Source: Thioalkalivibrio sp. ALE14 (GTDB lineage Bacteria; Pseudomonadota; Gammaproteobacteria; Ectothiorhodospirales; Ectothiorhodospiraceae). From it: a DNA stretch of 64,000 nt. Of this stretch, positions 36,485-46,695 are shown piece after piece. The notes under the pieces were generated by a model. The model did not search any database. It was not told where the DNA came from and saw only the letters and a list, made by a program, of their open reading frames with translations. Location: positions 20,001 through 84,000 of the forward strand of contig NZ_AQXY01000024.1 in the NCBI RefSeq assembly GCF_000376845.1. Direction: 5' to 3'. The translations under genes and the position numbers were made by a program. Numbering within the stretch: the stretch's first letter is position 1; each line of letters opens with the position of its first letter.

Positions 36485-36700
36485 TCAGGCGCGCACGTCC
36501 AGCAGCGAGCCGATCATGCGGTCTTCGGCCTGAAGGGTCTTGACCGAGGCCTCGACCTGGTTCTGGCTCGCAATCATGCCCACCTGGGCGCCCATGCTCT
36601 CGCGGCTGCCCGCGTTCTCGGTGGCAACCGTATGCGCCTGCTGGCGCATGCTGGTGATGCCCTTCTGGATGCCTGCGAGAGAGGCGCTTCCGTCCATCAT
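36485..36700 (-). CDS. small protein with flagellar rod/hook-like ends
   Basis: A 71-residue helical protein. Its C-terminal half (NQVEASVKTLQAEDRMIGSLLDV) resembles the terminal coiled-coil of flagellar rod and hook proteins, which read YEANVKVLQTxDxMLGxxLDI, and its N-terminus (LAGIQKGITSMRQQAHTVATENAG) resembles the start of such proteins. Small proteins of this kind are common in motile proteobacteria, but I cannot name a function. No flagellar genes lie in the window. Confidence 0.6.
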   Translation of the reverse strand: MMDGSASLAGIQKGITSMRQQAHTVATENAGSRESMGAQVGMIASQNQVEASVKTLQAEDRMIGSLLDVRA

Positions 36701-36791
36701 GGTTTCAAGCCCGTGTTGCTTTCGCTCTTGTGCGTCTGACCCGATTATAGATCAAATAGTTGCACTTCACCTCCCGGCTCCGAACCACGGG

Positions 36792-37922
36792 TCAGGCGGT
36801 GTCGAGGAGGTCCGTCAGGCGGCTCTGCACGATGTTGCGGGCACCAGCCTGACGTGACTGCCATTGCACGAGGCGTGCGCGGCGTGCCGACGGATCGATC
36901 CCCTCCGCCAGGCGCGCAAGCACCTCCTCGGCCACCGCCTCGGGGTCCTCGCCGCGGGCGACCAGGCCGGTGTGTTCAGCGGCCATGCGCAGGCGGGTGG
37001 CGGCATCCGGGTGGCGTTCGTGTTCCGCCGGGCCGCAGATCACCGCGCTGCCACAGGCCAGTGGCAGACCCAGGTCCGGAGGGGTCTCGCTGGCGGCCAG
37101 GGTGCCACCCGGCAGGGTGATGTCGGCGCAGGTGTAGGCGGCGTGCAGGGTCTCCGGGTCCTCGATGTAGTAGACGCGGTTCTTGCGCGGCACGAAGGAG
37201 GTCATGAAGCGGTTGTGGCGGATGATCGGCAGCGAGTACTTGATCGCGTCGCGATAGACCGGCTCGTGGCGCGCCGGGTCGGCGGGTGCCAGCAGCAGGA
37301 TGGCCGCGCTCTTGCGAAGTACTGCGAACAATACGGCGAAGGCGAAGGCCTCCTCGCCGGGGCCGGTATTGGGCGCCAGCAGGATCGGATGACCCTTCTC
37401 GTGGTACTCGCGAAAACGTTCGCAGAATCCGGCGTCGCCTTCCGGTGGGGCTGGCAGTTCCACCGCGCCGGCGATCGGATCGCCGATCACCTCGGCGCCG
37501 TCCCGGGCGCCCTCGCGCGCGGCGAACACGGCATCCCACTGTGTGCGGGTTGCGCCATCGCCCGCGGCGTTGACCCAGATGCGGGGCGCCGTGAGCGTAT
37601 CGAGGGCCGGCCCCAAGTCATGATCCCCGGCCTGTAGCGGGCCGATGACCACGACGGCCCGCGGTTGCAGACGGCCCAGGCGGGTCGTGGCCAGCTCGGG
37701 ATGCATGGCCAGCGCCGGCACGCCCTCGATCAGGCCCTCGGCCTCGCGGTCCTGGCGGCAGTCGGTTACGCCCAGCGCGATGGGGCCGCCGCCCGCGGCG
37801 AGTTCCTGCAGCCAGTCGGCGGCGGTCACGAGGGTGGCCCGCGGGGCCAGGATCAGGATGCGTCCGATGCTTTCGCCGGGGACGGAGCGGGCGGTGATCC
37901 AGGCAGACAAACGTGCGAACAT
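36792..37922 (-). CDS. Kdo-transferase-like (WaaA-type) glycosyltransferase, degenerate
   Basis: A 376-residue protein with a GT-B-like C-terminal half that parallels WaaA (IIRHNRFMTSFVPRKNRVYYIEDPETLHAAYTCADITLPGGTLA and LGLPLACGSAVICGP). The N-terminal half does not show the usual WaaA acceptor domain motifs. WaaA adds Kdo to lipid A; this protein may be a diverged paralogue or a different sugar transferase. It is divergent from the following membrane-protein gene and not in a lipopolysaccharide cluster. Confidence 0.55.
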   Translation of the reverse strand: MFARLSAWITARSVPGESIGRILILAPRATLVTAADWLQELAAGGGPIALGVTDCRQDREAEGLIEGVPALAMHPELATTRLGRLQPRAVVVIGPLQAGDHDLGPALDTLTAPRIWVNAAGDGATRTQWDAVFAAREGARDGAEVIGDPIAGAVELPAPPEGDAGFCERFREYHEKGHPILLAPNTGPGEEAFAFAVLFAVLRKSAAILLLAPADPARHEPVYRDAIKYSLPIIRHNRFMTSFVPRKNRVYYIEDPETLHAAYTCADITLPGGTLAASETPPDLGLPLACGSAVICGPAEHERHPDAATRLRMAAEHTGLVARGEDPEAVAEEVLARLAEGIDPSARRARLVQWQSRQAGARNIVQSRLTDLLDTA

Positions 37923-38024
37923 GGCGGGCTGGTATCCGGTGGTCGGGCAAGCGTCGCATTATACGAGGCGCCGCACAGTGCCCGCCACGGGCGGGCTGAA
38001 TGTCGTATCAAGGGGAAGGGCGGA

Positions 38025-38726
38025 ATGCGCATACGCTGGATCATCGGGCTGGTGGTGCTGGGGGTTATCCTGGCCCTGGCCATGTGGGTCTTTTCCAACC
38101 CGGGCGGTATGCGCAGCCAGCAGTTCTCCGACCTGCCCTGGCAGATCGAGGTGGGGGACCAGCAGCGCACGCGGGTGCTGGGGGTCGTGCTGGGCGAGAC
38201 CACCATGGCCGATCTGATGCACCGCCTGCCGGTGCCGGATATCCGCCTGTTCGTCGATGCCGATGGGACGCGCTCGCTGGAGGCCTACTACGTGAACGCG
38301 CGCATCCCGCCGTTCGAGGCCAATCTGATCCTGCGCCCGGACCTGGACGAGGCGGCGCTGGACCGGATCGAGTCGGAGACCACCTCCGAGCGACCCATGC
38401 CCAGCGGGGCCCGGCGCTATGGCCTGAGCGACGACGCCCTGACCTCGCTGGGCAACGTGCCGATCGTCGAGATGAGCTACATCCCGCGCGCGCACTGGAC
38501 CGAGGACCTGATTACCCAGCGCTTCGGCGAGCCCCGCGAGCGCCTGCGCATGGATTCCGATCACAGCTACTGGCTCTACCCCGACGACGGGCTGGCCATC
38601 CTGGTCCCGCGGCGCGGTCGCGTCCTGATGCATTACGTCACCCAGGAGCGCTGGGGGCAGACCGTGGAGCGCCTGCGCGACGAGGGGCGGCGCCGTCTGG
38701 GCGAGGATTACGGGGATCATGAGTGA
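38025..38726 (+). CDS. membrane-anchored protein of unknown function
   Basis: A 233-residue protein with one N-terminal helix (WIIGLVVLGVILALAMWVF) and a periplasmic domain without recognised motifs, rich in charged residues and with a repeated pattern of short beta-type segments (for example RLFVDADGTRSLEAYYVNA). Start ATG 38025 after AAGGGCGGA. Its end overlaps ycgN by 8 bp, so they are translated together. Confidence 0.7.
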   Translation: MRIRWIIGLVVLGVILALAMWVFSNPGGMRSQQFSDLPWQIEVGDQQRTRVLGVVLGETTMADLMHRLPVPDIRLFVDADGTRSLEAYYVNARIPPFEANLILRPDLDEAALDRIESETTSERPMPSGARRYGLSDDALTSLGNVPIVEMSYIPRAHWTEDLITQRFGEPRERLRMDSDHSYWLYPDDGLAILVPRRGRVLMHYVTQERWGQTVERLRDEGRRRLGEDYGDHE

Positions 38727-39231
38727 GTCGGCCCCGCCGGATGATCGCCCGTTCTGGGAGCGCCCGCTCGAGACCCTGAACCACGAAGAGTGGGAGGCGC
38801 TGTGCGATGGCTGCGGCCGTTGCTGCCTGCACAAGCTGGAAGACGAAGACTCGGGCGATCTGGCCTTTACCTGGCTGGCCTGCGATCTGCTCGACTGCGA
38901 GACCGGCTACTGCTCCGACTATGCGAACCGCCGGGATTTCGTCCCCGACTGCATCCAGCTGACCCGGCAGGATCTGCCGCACTACCACTGGTTGCCGCCC
39001 ACTTGCGCCTACCGGCTGCGCTTCGAGGGGCACCCACTGCCGGCCTGGCATCCGCTGCTGACCGGTGACCCGGAGACGGTTCGCCGCGCCCGCGTGTCGG
39101 TGGCCGGACGGGTGATCCGCGAGCAGGACGCCCCGGACCTGCCGCTGATCGACTACGTCGTGGACTGGCCCGGCGAGGTGCCGGAGTCCGCGCGCCTGTG
39201 GCGCCCGGTGGTTCGCCTGCCGCGCGAATAA
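38719..39231 (+). CDS. ycgN: YcgN family cysteine-cluster protein (UPF0260)
   Basis: A 170-residue protein with the CDGCGRCC cluster of the YkgJ/YcgN families near residues 29-36 and further cysteines at CDLLDCETGYC, CIQL and CAYRL, suggesting a metal or Fe-S site. The function of the family is unknown. It overlaps the upstream membrane-protein gene by 8 bp and the next gene starts 3 bp after its stop. Confidence 0.88.
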   Translation: MSESAPPDDRPFWERPLETLNHEEWEALCDGCGRCCLHKLEDEDSGDLAFTWLACDLLDCETGYCSDYANRRDFVPDCIQLTRQDLPHYHWLPPTCAYRLRFEGHPLPAWHPLLTGDPETVRRARVSVAGRVIREQDAPDLPLIDYVVDWPGEVPESARLWRPVVRLPRE

Positions 39232-39233
39232 TC

Positions 39234-39737
39234 ATGCCGGAGATGGTGGACCTGTTTGTCTATGGAACGCTCAAGCGGGGCTGCGCCAACCACCGCGCGT
39301 TCTGCCGGCGCGCCATCCGGATACGCACCGCGGCGATCGCCGGAGCGATCTTTGATCTGCCCGTGGGCTATCCAGCGGTGCAGGTCCCGGGTGACAGCAT
39401 CCTGCTGGAGGCGGGCCCCGATCCTGTGCGCGATGCGGGTCGCCAGCGGCTTGTCCGCAACCCCGGGGCCCCGGGACTGGAGGGCGAAGGCCGCGAGCCA
39501 GTCCATGGCGAATGGATTCGCCTGCCGGACCCCGCCCGAACCCTCCCGGCACTGGACGCCCTGGAGGGTGTGCGCGCCGACGGGCGCGGCGAGTACCGCC
39601 GCGCGCTGGTGCCGGCCAGCACAGAGGAGGGTCCGCGAGCCCTCTGGGTGTACTGGATGCCGCAGCTTCCGCCTGGCGCGCGCCACTTGCCGGACGGGGT
39701 ATGGCCCGCGCCGATGGAGCCCAAGGGGAGACCCTAG
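39234..39737 (+). CDS. gamma-glutamylcyclotransferase-like protein (AIG2 fold)
   Basis: A 167-residue protein with the GGCT-fold signature LFVYGTLKRG near residue 7 and a later acidic catalytic candidate in ALDALEGV. A proline- and arginine-rich insertion near 50-80 makes it longer than typical members. The family includes gamma-glutamylamine and glutathione-related cyclotransferases, but the substrate cannot be told. It follows ycgN by 3 bp. The 41 bp to the opposing recN contain a weak AGCCCC/GGGGCT stem. Confidence 0.75.
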   Translation: MPEMVDLFVYGTLKRGCANHRAFCRRAIRIRTAAIAGAIFDLPVGYPAVQVPGDSILLEAGPDPVRDAGRQRLVRNPGAPGLEGEGREPVHGEWIRLPDPARTLPALDALEGVRADGRGEYRRALVPASTEEGPRALWVYWMPQLPPGARHLPDGVWPAPMEPKGRP

Positions 39738-39778
39738 GTCGCAGGATGCGATGAGCCCCGCGGATCGTATCGATGGGG

Positions 39779-41440
39779 CTAGCCGGCGGCGGCGAGGAGT
39801 TCGCGGGCGTGGGTGCGGGTGGTCTCGGTGAGCTGAGTGCCGCCGATCAGGCGGGCCAGGGCCTCGACGCGGTGTTCGTCGTCCAGCGGCTGGATTGCGG
39901 TGCGGGTGCCGTCCTCGGCGTGGGTCTTCTGCACCTCGAGCTGGTGGTGCGCCTGAGCGGCGACCTGGGCCAGATGGGTCACGCACAGGACTTGGTGGCG
40001 CTCGCCCAGGGTGCGCAGCTTGCGCCCGACGACCTCGGCGACCGCGCCGCTGATGCCGCTGTCGACCTCGTCGAAGATCAGGGTAGGCACGGTCTGCTGC
40101 TGGCTGGCCAGCACCTGTAGCGCGAGTCCGATGCGCGAGAGTTCGCCGCCGGAAGCGACCTTCGCCATCGGCTGGGGGGCGGCCCCGGGGTTCGCGGCCA
40201 CGCGGAACTCGATGTGGTCCACGCCGTGGGCCTGTGGCTTGTCGGCCGGTTCCACCCCGATCGCGAAGTGGCCGCCGGCCATGCCCAGTTCCTGCATGGT
40301 GTCGGTGACTGCCTGGCCGATGCGTTCCGCCGCCTGGTGGCGGGCGCGGGTGAGCGCCGCGGCGGCGGTATCGAACGTGGCGCGGGTTTCTTGCTCGCGT
40401 GCCTCCAGGGCCTCGACCGTCTGGTCGCCGTTCTCCAGCGCGTCCAGTTCGGTCTGCAGCTCGTCGTACAGGCCCGGCAGGGTCTCGGGTTCGACCCGGT
40501 GCTTGCGCCCCAGGCGCAGGTATTCGCTGACACGCTGGTCCAGCTCGGCGAGGCGTTCCGGGTCCAGCTCGATGCCGTCGGCCAGACGCCGCAGGGTGTC
40601 GCCGGCCTCGTCGATCTGGATGCGCGCGGATTCCAGCAGCTCGAGCGCCGGGTTGACCCGTTCGTCATGCTGCGCGGCGTCCTGCAGGGCGTGCAGGACC
40701 TGGCCGAGCTGCGCGTCCAGCCCGCTGTCGTCCTCGATCTGCTGACTGGCGGTCTGTAACGCGGTGAGCACTTCGGTGCCGTGGGCGAGCTGGTTCTGTT
40801 CGGTCAGCAGTTGCGGGTATTCGTCCGCGACCGGCGCCAGTTCGGCCAGCTCGCCGGTCTGGAAACGCAGCAGATCCAGGCGGTCGGAGGTGTCGGCCTG
40901 GGCCTCGCGGGCCTGTTCCAGGGCGCGGGCTGCGTCGCGCCAGGCGCGGTAGGCGTCGCGCACATCGGCGACCGGGTGGCCGTCGAGAAAGCCGTCCAGC
41001 CAGTGGCGCTGGGTCTCGCGCTGCAGCAACTGCTGGTGCGCGTGCTGGCCGTGGATGTCCACCAGCCATTCGCCCAGGGTGCGCAACTGCCCGACCGCGA
41101 CCGGGCGGCCATTGATCCAGGCGCGGCTCTTGCCCTGGCGGGTCAGTACGCGGCGCAACAGCACGTGGTCGTCTTCGTCGCCGCCCAGTTCCTGCTCGGC
41201 CAGCCACGCGGCGGCCGGGCCTTGTTCGGGCAGGGCGAACTCGGCGGACAGGTCGGCCTGTTCGGCGCCCTCGCGCACCATGCCGGCGTCGGCGCGATCG
41301 CCCAGTAGCTGGCCGATCACGTCGATCAGGATGGATTTCCCGGCGCCGGTCTCGCCGGTGAGCGCGCTCAGGCCCGTGTCCAGCTCCAGTTCCAGCTGGT
41401 CGATGATGGCGAAGTCGCGGATGCTGATCAGTCGCAGCAT
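39779..41440 (-). CDS. recN: DNA repair protein RecN
   Basis: A 553-residue SMC-like ATPase that aids repair of double-strand breaks. The N-terminal Walker A GETGAGKS is near residue 29-36. A coiled-coil middle region (with DGFLDG and long Glu/Leu-rich stretches) precedes the C-terminal signature KVASGGELSRIGLAL and the Walker B region FDEVDSGISGAVAE. It follows nadK by 7 bp, the usual order. Confidence 0.96.
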   Translation of the reverse strand: MLRLISIRDFAIIDQLELELDTGLSALTGETGAGKSILIDVIGQLLGDRADAGMVREGAEQADLSAEFALPEQGPAAAWLAEQELGGDEDDHVLLRRVLTRQGKSRAWINGRPVAVGQLRTLGEWLVDIHGQHAHQQLLQRETQRHWLDGFLDGHPVADVRDAYRAWRDAARALEQAREAQADTSDRLDLLRFQTGELAELAPVADEYPQLLTEQNQLAHGTEVLTALQTASQQIEDDSGLDAQLGQVLHALQDAAQHDERVNPALELLESARIQIDEAGDTLRRLADGIELDPERLAELDQRVSEYLRLGRKHRVEPETLPGLYDELQTELDALENGDQTVEALEAREQETRATFDTAAAALTRARHQAAERIGQAVTDTMQELGMAGGHFAIGVEPADKPQAHGVDHIEFRVAANPGAAPQPMAKVASGGELSRIGLALQVLASQQQTVPTLIFDEVDSGISGAVAEVVGRKLRTLGERHQVLCVTHLAQVAAQAHHQLEVQKTHAEDGTRTAIQPLDDEHRVEALARLIGGTQLTETTRTHARELLAAAG

Positions 41441-41447
41441 GGCGGGA

Positions 41448-42326
41448 TCAGGGCTGCTCGCCCCAGCGCAGCTTGGTACGGAGCACGCGCAGGAAGTGAT
41501 GTTCGCGGGGGTGGATCAGGGTCAGGGCCTGTTCGCGGCGATGGATGCGCAGCAGGTCGCCGGGGGCGAAGTCCACGTTCTCCTGGCCGTCCAGTGCGAT
41601 CTGCGCCGGCGAGCGGCTGCCGCTGGACAGGCGGATCTCGATGGTGGAACGGCCACTGACGACCAGTGGCCGATGATTCAGGCTGTGCGGGCAGACCGGC
41701 ACCAGCACCATGGCGTCCAGCTGGGGGGTCAGGATCGGCCCGCCGGCGGACAGTGCGTAGGCGGTGGAGCCGGTGGGGGTCGCGACTACCAGGCCGTCGG
41801 CCCGCAGGCGCCCGACATCCATGCCGTCGATGGCGGTGTCGAACTCGATGATGCGCACCACGCTCAGCACGTGCAGGACCACGTCGTTCAGGGCGATGCC
41901 GCGATGGATGGTGACGCCGTCGCGGATCAGCTCGGCCTCCAGCATGGCGCGCGGTTCGCGTTCGAAGGCCCCGTCCAGCACCTCGCCCAGTTCCTCGGGG
42001 GCGGTGTCGGGCGAGACATCCACCAGGAAGCCCAGCCGGCCCAGGTTGATGCCCAGTAGCGGCGTATCGGCGTCGGCCACCTCGCGTGCGGTGGCCAGCA
42101 GGGTCCCGTCACCGCCGATGACGATCAGCAGGTCGACCGCATGGGCCAGTTCGGCCAGCGGCAGGAGCCCGATATCCTCCGGGCGCTCGAAGCCGTCGAT
42201 CTCCTGCTCCATGAAGACCTGGCGGCCGCGCTCCCGGAGCAGGTCGACGAGCGTCGCGACCAGCGGGGCGGTGCGCGAATCGCTGGTCTTGCCGACCAGT
42301 CCGACCTTGTTGAAGTCTGGCATCAT
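41448..42326 (-). CDS. nadK: NAD kinase
   Basis: A 292-residue enzyme that phosphorylates NAD to NADP. The GGDGT motif (VIGGDGTLLA) is near residue 72, and LNDVVLH and TPTGSTAYALSAGGPI follow. Two adjacent ATG codons (42326 and 42323) are possible starts. It is divergent from hrcA and precedes recN. Confidence 0.96.
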   Translation of the reverse strand: MMPDFNKVGLVGKTSDSRTAPLVATLVDLLRERGRQVFMEQEIDGFERPEDIGLLPLAELAHAVDLLIVIGGDGTLLATAREVADADTPLLGINLGRLGFLVDVSPDTAPEELGEVLDGAFEREPRAMLEAELIRDGVTIHRGIALNDVVLHVLSVVRIIEFDTAIDGMDVGRLRADGLVVATPTGSTAYALSAGGPILTPQLDAMVLVPVCPHSLNHRPLVVSGRSTIEIRLSSGSRSPAQIALDGQENVDFAPGDLLRIHRREQALTLIHPREHHFLRVLRTKLRWGEQP

Positions 42327-42449
42327 GCGGGCATTATCCGGAAAAGGGACCGCGACTGCACCCGGGGTTTCTTGACCCGATTCCGGCACCATCCAAGACT
42401 GTAGCCCTGTAGCCCTGTAGCACTCGACCGAGTGGAGCGCTGACGACCC

Positions 42450-43505
42450 ATGGAAAATGCTTTCATCAATCTGGACGCCAGGGCTCGCACCCTGTTGCGG
42501 ACCCTGATCGAGAGCTATATCCGGGATGGCCAGCCCGTCGGTTCGCGCACCCTGGCCCGGACCTCCGGTCTCAGCGTGAGCGCGGCCACCGTGCGCAACG
42601 TGATGGCGGATCTCGAGGATATGGGGCTGATCCATTCGCCGCATACCTCGGCCGGACGCATCCCGACCCCCGCCGGCTACCGGCTGTTCGTTGACAGCCT
42701 GCTGGAGGTGCGTGACCCCTCGCCGGAGGAGATCCGTGCGATCCAGTCCGGGTTCGATCCGAACGCCAGCACCCAGGACTTGATGGACACCACCAGCAAC
42801 CTGCTGTCGCGGGTCACGCGCATGGCCGGGATGGTACGCCTGCCGCGGCATCGCAACGTGGCACTGAGCCAGATCGAGTTCCTGCGCCTCGGCGAGGGCC
42901 GCATCCTCGCGATCCTGGTGATCGACGGCAAGGAAGTGCAGAACCGCGTGCTGGAGCTGGAGCGCGACTTCGGTCAGGACGAGCTGCAGCGCATGGCGAA
43001 CTACCTCAACGCCCACCTGGCCGGGAAGAGCCTGCATGCGGTGCGCGCCGAGCTGCTGCGCGAGATGCGTGATGTGCGCGATGACCTGGACGCGATGATG
43101 CTGGCCGCGATCGACCTGGGCGAGAAGGCCGTGGGCGACGAGGACCCGGACGACGTGGTGGTGGCCGGCCAGACTCATCTGCTGGGCTACGAGGAGCTGG
43201 CGGACATGGACCGCCTGCGCCAGCTGCTGGAGGCCTTCAACGAGAAGCAGGAGATCCTGGGTATCCTCGATCAGTGTATCCGCAGCGACCGGGTGCAGAT
43301 CTTCATCGGGCGCGAGTCCGGGCTCGACTGGTTCGAGAACTGCTCGGTGGTGACTGCGCCCTACAGCGTCGACGGCGAAGTGGTCGGCGTCCTGGGGGTG
43401 ATCGGCCCGACGCGGATGTCCTATGACCGGGTGATCCCGATCGTGGACGTGACCGCGCGCCTGCTGGGTTCGGCGCTGGGTGACCCGGCGGACGACACCA
43501 AGTAA
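42450..43505 (+). CDS. hrcA: heat-inducible transcription repressor HrcA
   Basis: A 351-residue repressor that binds CIRCE operators at groE and dnaK genes. The N-terminal winged-helix domain (RTLIESYIRDGQPVGSRTLAR, residues 17-70) is followed by the dimer domain. Three copies of CTGTAGCC-type octamers (42399-42422) lie upstream, ending in TAGCACTCGACCGAGTG, which has CIRCE-like half sites (TAGCACTC and GAGTG) but a spacer of only 4 bp instead of 9. HrcA with sigma-32 promoters (see below) suggests double control of the heat-shock genes. Confidence 0.93.
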   Translation: MENAFINLDARARTLLRTLIESYIRDGQPVGSRTLARTSGLSVSAATVRNVMADLEDMGLIHSPHTSAGRIPTPAGYRLFVDSLLEVRDPSPEEIRAIQSGFDPNASTQDLMDTTSNLLSRVTRMAGMVRLPRHRNVALSQIEFLRLGEGRILAILVIDGKEVQNRVLELERDFGQDELQRMANYLNAHLAGKSLHAVRAELLREMRDVRDDLDAMMLAAIDLGEKAVGDEDPDDVVVAGQTHLLGYEELADMDRLRQLLEAFNEKQEILGILDQCIRSDRVQIFIGRESGLDWFENCSVVTAPYSVDGEVVGVLGVIGPTRMSYDRVIPIVDVTARLLGSALGDPADDTK

Positions 43506-43513
43506 CCCGGCCC

Positions 43514-43539
43514 CTTGAAACCACCTCGGTTGCCCCCAC
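43514..43539 (+). promoter_or_regulatory. sigma-32 promoter of grpE
   Basis: -35 CTTGAAA (43514-43520), 13-bp spacer, -10 CCCCAC (43534-43539) continuing ACT, close to the RpoH consensus CTTGAAA-N13-CCCCATnT. Confidence 0.78.
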
Positions 43540-43566
43540 ACTCCCGCTAGATAACTTGAATTCACT

Positions 43567-43605
43567 CTGCCTGCTGGTCCGTGACCGGGCGGGCAGTTTC
43601 ATTTT
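43567..43605 (+). terminator. terminator-like hairpin in the grpE leader
   Basis: The arms from 43567 (CTGCCTGCTGGTC) and up to 43596 (GACCGGGCGGGCAG) form a 13-pair stem with one bulge and a CGT loop, followed by TTTCATTTTT. It lies downstream of the sigma-32 promoter, so it is inside the grpE transcript as well as after hrcA. Confidence 0.72.
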
Positions 43606-43626
43606 TCATTGATTCGCGAGGCCAAC

Positions 43627-44211
43627 ATGTCCGAACAGCGGGAACCCCAGGAACAGCCGGAAGAGCTCGAGACCCGGAACGAGGAGGCCCCGGAGGCCGA
43701 TGTCGAGGGCAGTGGCGAGGGCGATACAGAGGCCCGCCTGCAGGAACTCGAGGCCCTGGCCGACGAGCGCCGCGACCAGGCCCTGCGTGCGCAGGCGGAG
43801 CTGGAGAACCAGCGCCGGCGCTTCGAGCGCGAGCTGGAAAACGCCCACAAGTACGCGATGGAAAAATTCGCCTCCGAGATGCTGGAGGTCAGCGATTCGC
43901 TGGAGATGGGCCTGCAGGCGGCGCGCGAGTCCAAGGATGTCGAGCGCATCATCGAAGGTGCCGAATTGACCCTGAAGAACCTGAACAAGGTCTTCGAGAA
44001 GTTCGGCATTCAGTCCGAGGACCCGACCGGCCAGCGCTTCGACCCGGAGCGTCACCAGGCCATGTCGATGCAGGAAGACCCGGAGAACCCGCCGAACACC
44101 GTGGTGGCCACCATGCAGAAGGGCTTCCTGCTGCAGGACCGCGTGCTGCGCCCGGCCATGGTGGTGGTCTCCAAGGCCCCAACCTCGCCGAACATCGACG
44201 AGAGCGCCTGA
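43627..44211 (+). CDS. grpE: nucleotide exchange factor GrpE
   Basis: A 194-residue cofactor that releases ADP from DnaK. A charged, disordered N-terminus is followed by a long coiled-coil (residues 35-95, with RAQAELENQRRRFERELENA) and the C-terminal beta domain (NTVVATMQKGFLLQDRVLRPAMVVVSK). The ATG at 43627 is chosen because it gives the usual length; a start 18 bp upstream lacks a ribosome-binding site. Confidence 0.95.
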   Translation: MSEQREPQEQPEELETRNEEAPEADVEGSGEGDTEARLQELEALADERRDQALRAQAELENQRRRFERELENAHKYAMEKFASEMLEVSDSLEMGLQAARESKDVERIIEGAELTLKNLNKVFEKFGIQSEDPTGQRFDPERHQAMSMQEDPENPPNTVVATMQKGFLLQDRVLRPAMVVVSKAPTSPNIDESA

Positions 44212-44256
44212 CGCCCTGCTTCCCGGGGCGGGTTTCGGGGTATCGCACACGCTGCC

Positions 44257-44284
44257 CTTGAAAACCCGGCCCCAGGCCCCAGAT
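44257..44284 (+). promoter_or_regulatory. sigma-32 promoter of dnaK
   Basis: -35 CTTGAAA (44257-44263), 13-bp spacer, -10 CCCCAGAT (44277-44284), an almost exact RpoH consensus. The leader has a hairpin CTGGCAGA/TCTGCCGG (44296-44320) followed by an AT-rich run ATAAAATTTTT. Confidence 0.82.
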
Positions 44285-44351
44285 TCCCGTACAAGCTGGC
44301 AGACGAACACGTTCTGCCGGATAAAATTTTTCGCATCAGGAGATTTCAATC

Positions 44352-46283
<1,932 letters not shown>

Positions 46284-46291
46284 TGCCACGA

Positions 46292-46316
46292 CCGGCGGGA
46301 CCTCGCGTCCCGCCGG
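46292..46316 (+). other. hairpin after dnaK
   Basis: CCGGCGGGA-CCTCGCG-TCCCGCCGG forms a 9-bp perfect stem. There is no T-run, so it may attenuate rather than stop transcription into dnaJ. Confidence 0.6.
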
Positions 46317-46345
46317 ATCGGTTCGAACGCCGCGCCCGGGGTATT

Positions 46346-46630
46346 AGGGAAACACTGATTAATGTACACGCTCGCGTTGGTACCCCAGGTTTTCCGAGAC
46401 AAGGCGCGTCGTGCAGCGGGTAGTGGTTCTACCCGCTAGCGGCGCAACGCAGGATCGGGGAACCTGGGGTACCAACCCCACAATCCATTTAAAAGCAGGG
46501 GCTCGGCCGCTTTTGCGCGCGCACGGCGTTGCGGCTCCCTTGTGCAGAATGACTGCACGGCAGTCACCGCGCCTTGTTCGCACGCAAAAGCGACTCGAGC
46601 GCGAGCGTGTACATTAATCAGTGTTTCCCT
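46346..46630. mobile_element. 285-bp MITE-like element with 31-bp perfect terminal inverted repeats
   Basis: The outer 31 bp at 46346-46376 (AGGGAAACACTGATTAATG...) and 46600-46630 are exact reverse complements. Inside are two separate long stem-loops. The left one pairs TTGGTACCCCAGGTTTTCC (46377-46395) with GGAACCTGGGGTACCAA (46459-46475) and has an inner hairpin AGCGGGTAG/CTACCCGCT. The right one pairs GCTCGGCCGCTTTTGCG (from 46501) with CGCAAAAGCGACTCGAGC (to 46600) and has an inner hairpin GTGCAG/CTGCAC. No transposase gene is present. I see no clear target-site duplication. It sits between dnaK and dnaJ, ending 65 bp before the dnaJ ATG. Confidence 0.85.
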
Positions 46631-46695
46631 GGCGACTCCGGGCGTTTGCGTGAAGGCATTCCGCGTTCGCGCGCACGAATCAGCAGGGAATGACC

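Noticed and set aside
39738-39780. Terminator between the GGCT-like gene and recN
   Set aside because: The AGCCCC/GGGGCT stem is short, with a 15-nt loop and no T-run on either side.
46340-46636. Target-site duplication around the MITE-like element
   Set aside because: The flanks (GGTATT on the left and GGCGAC on the right) do not match for any length of two or more.
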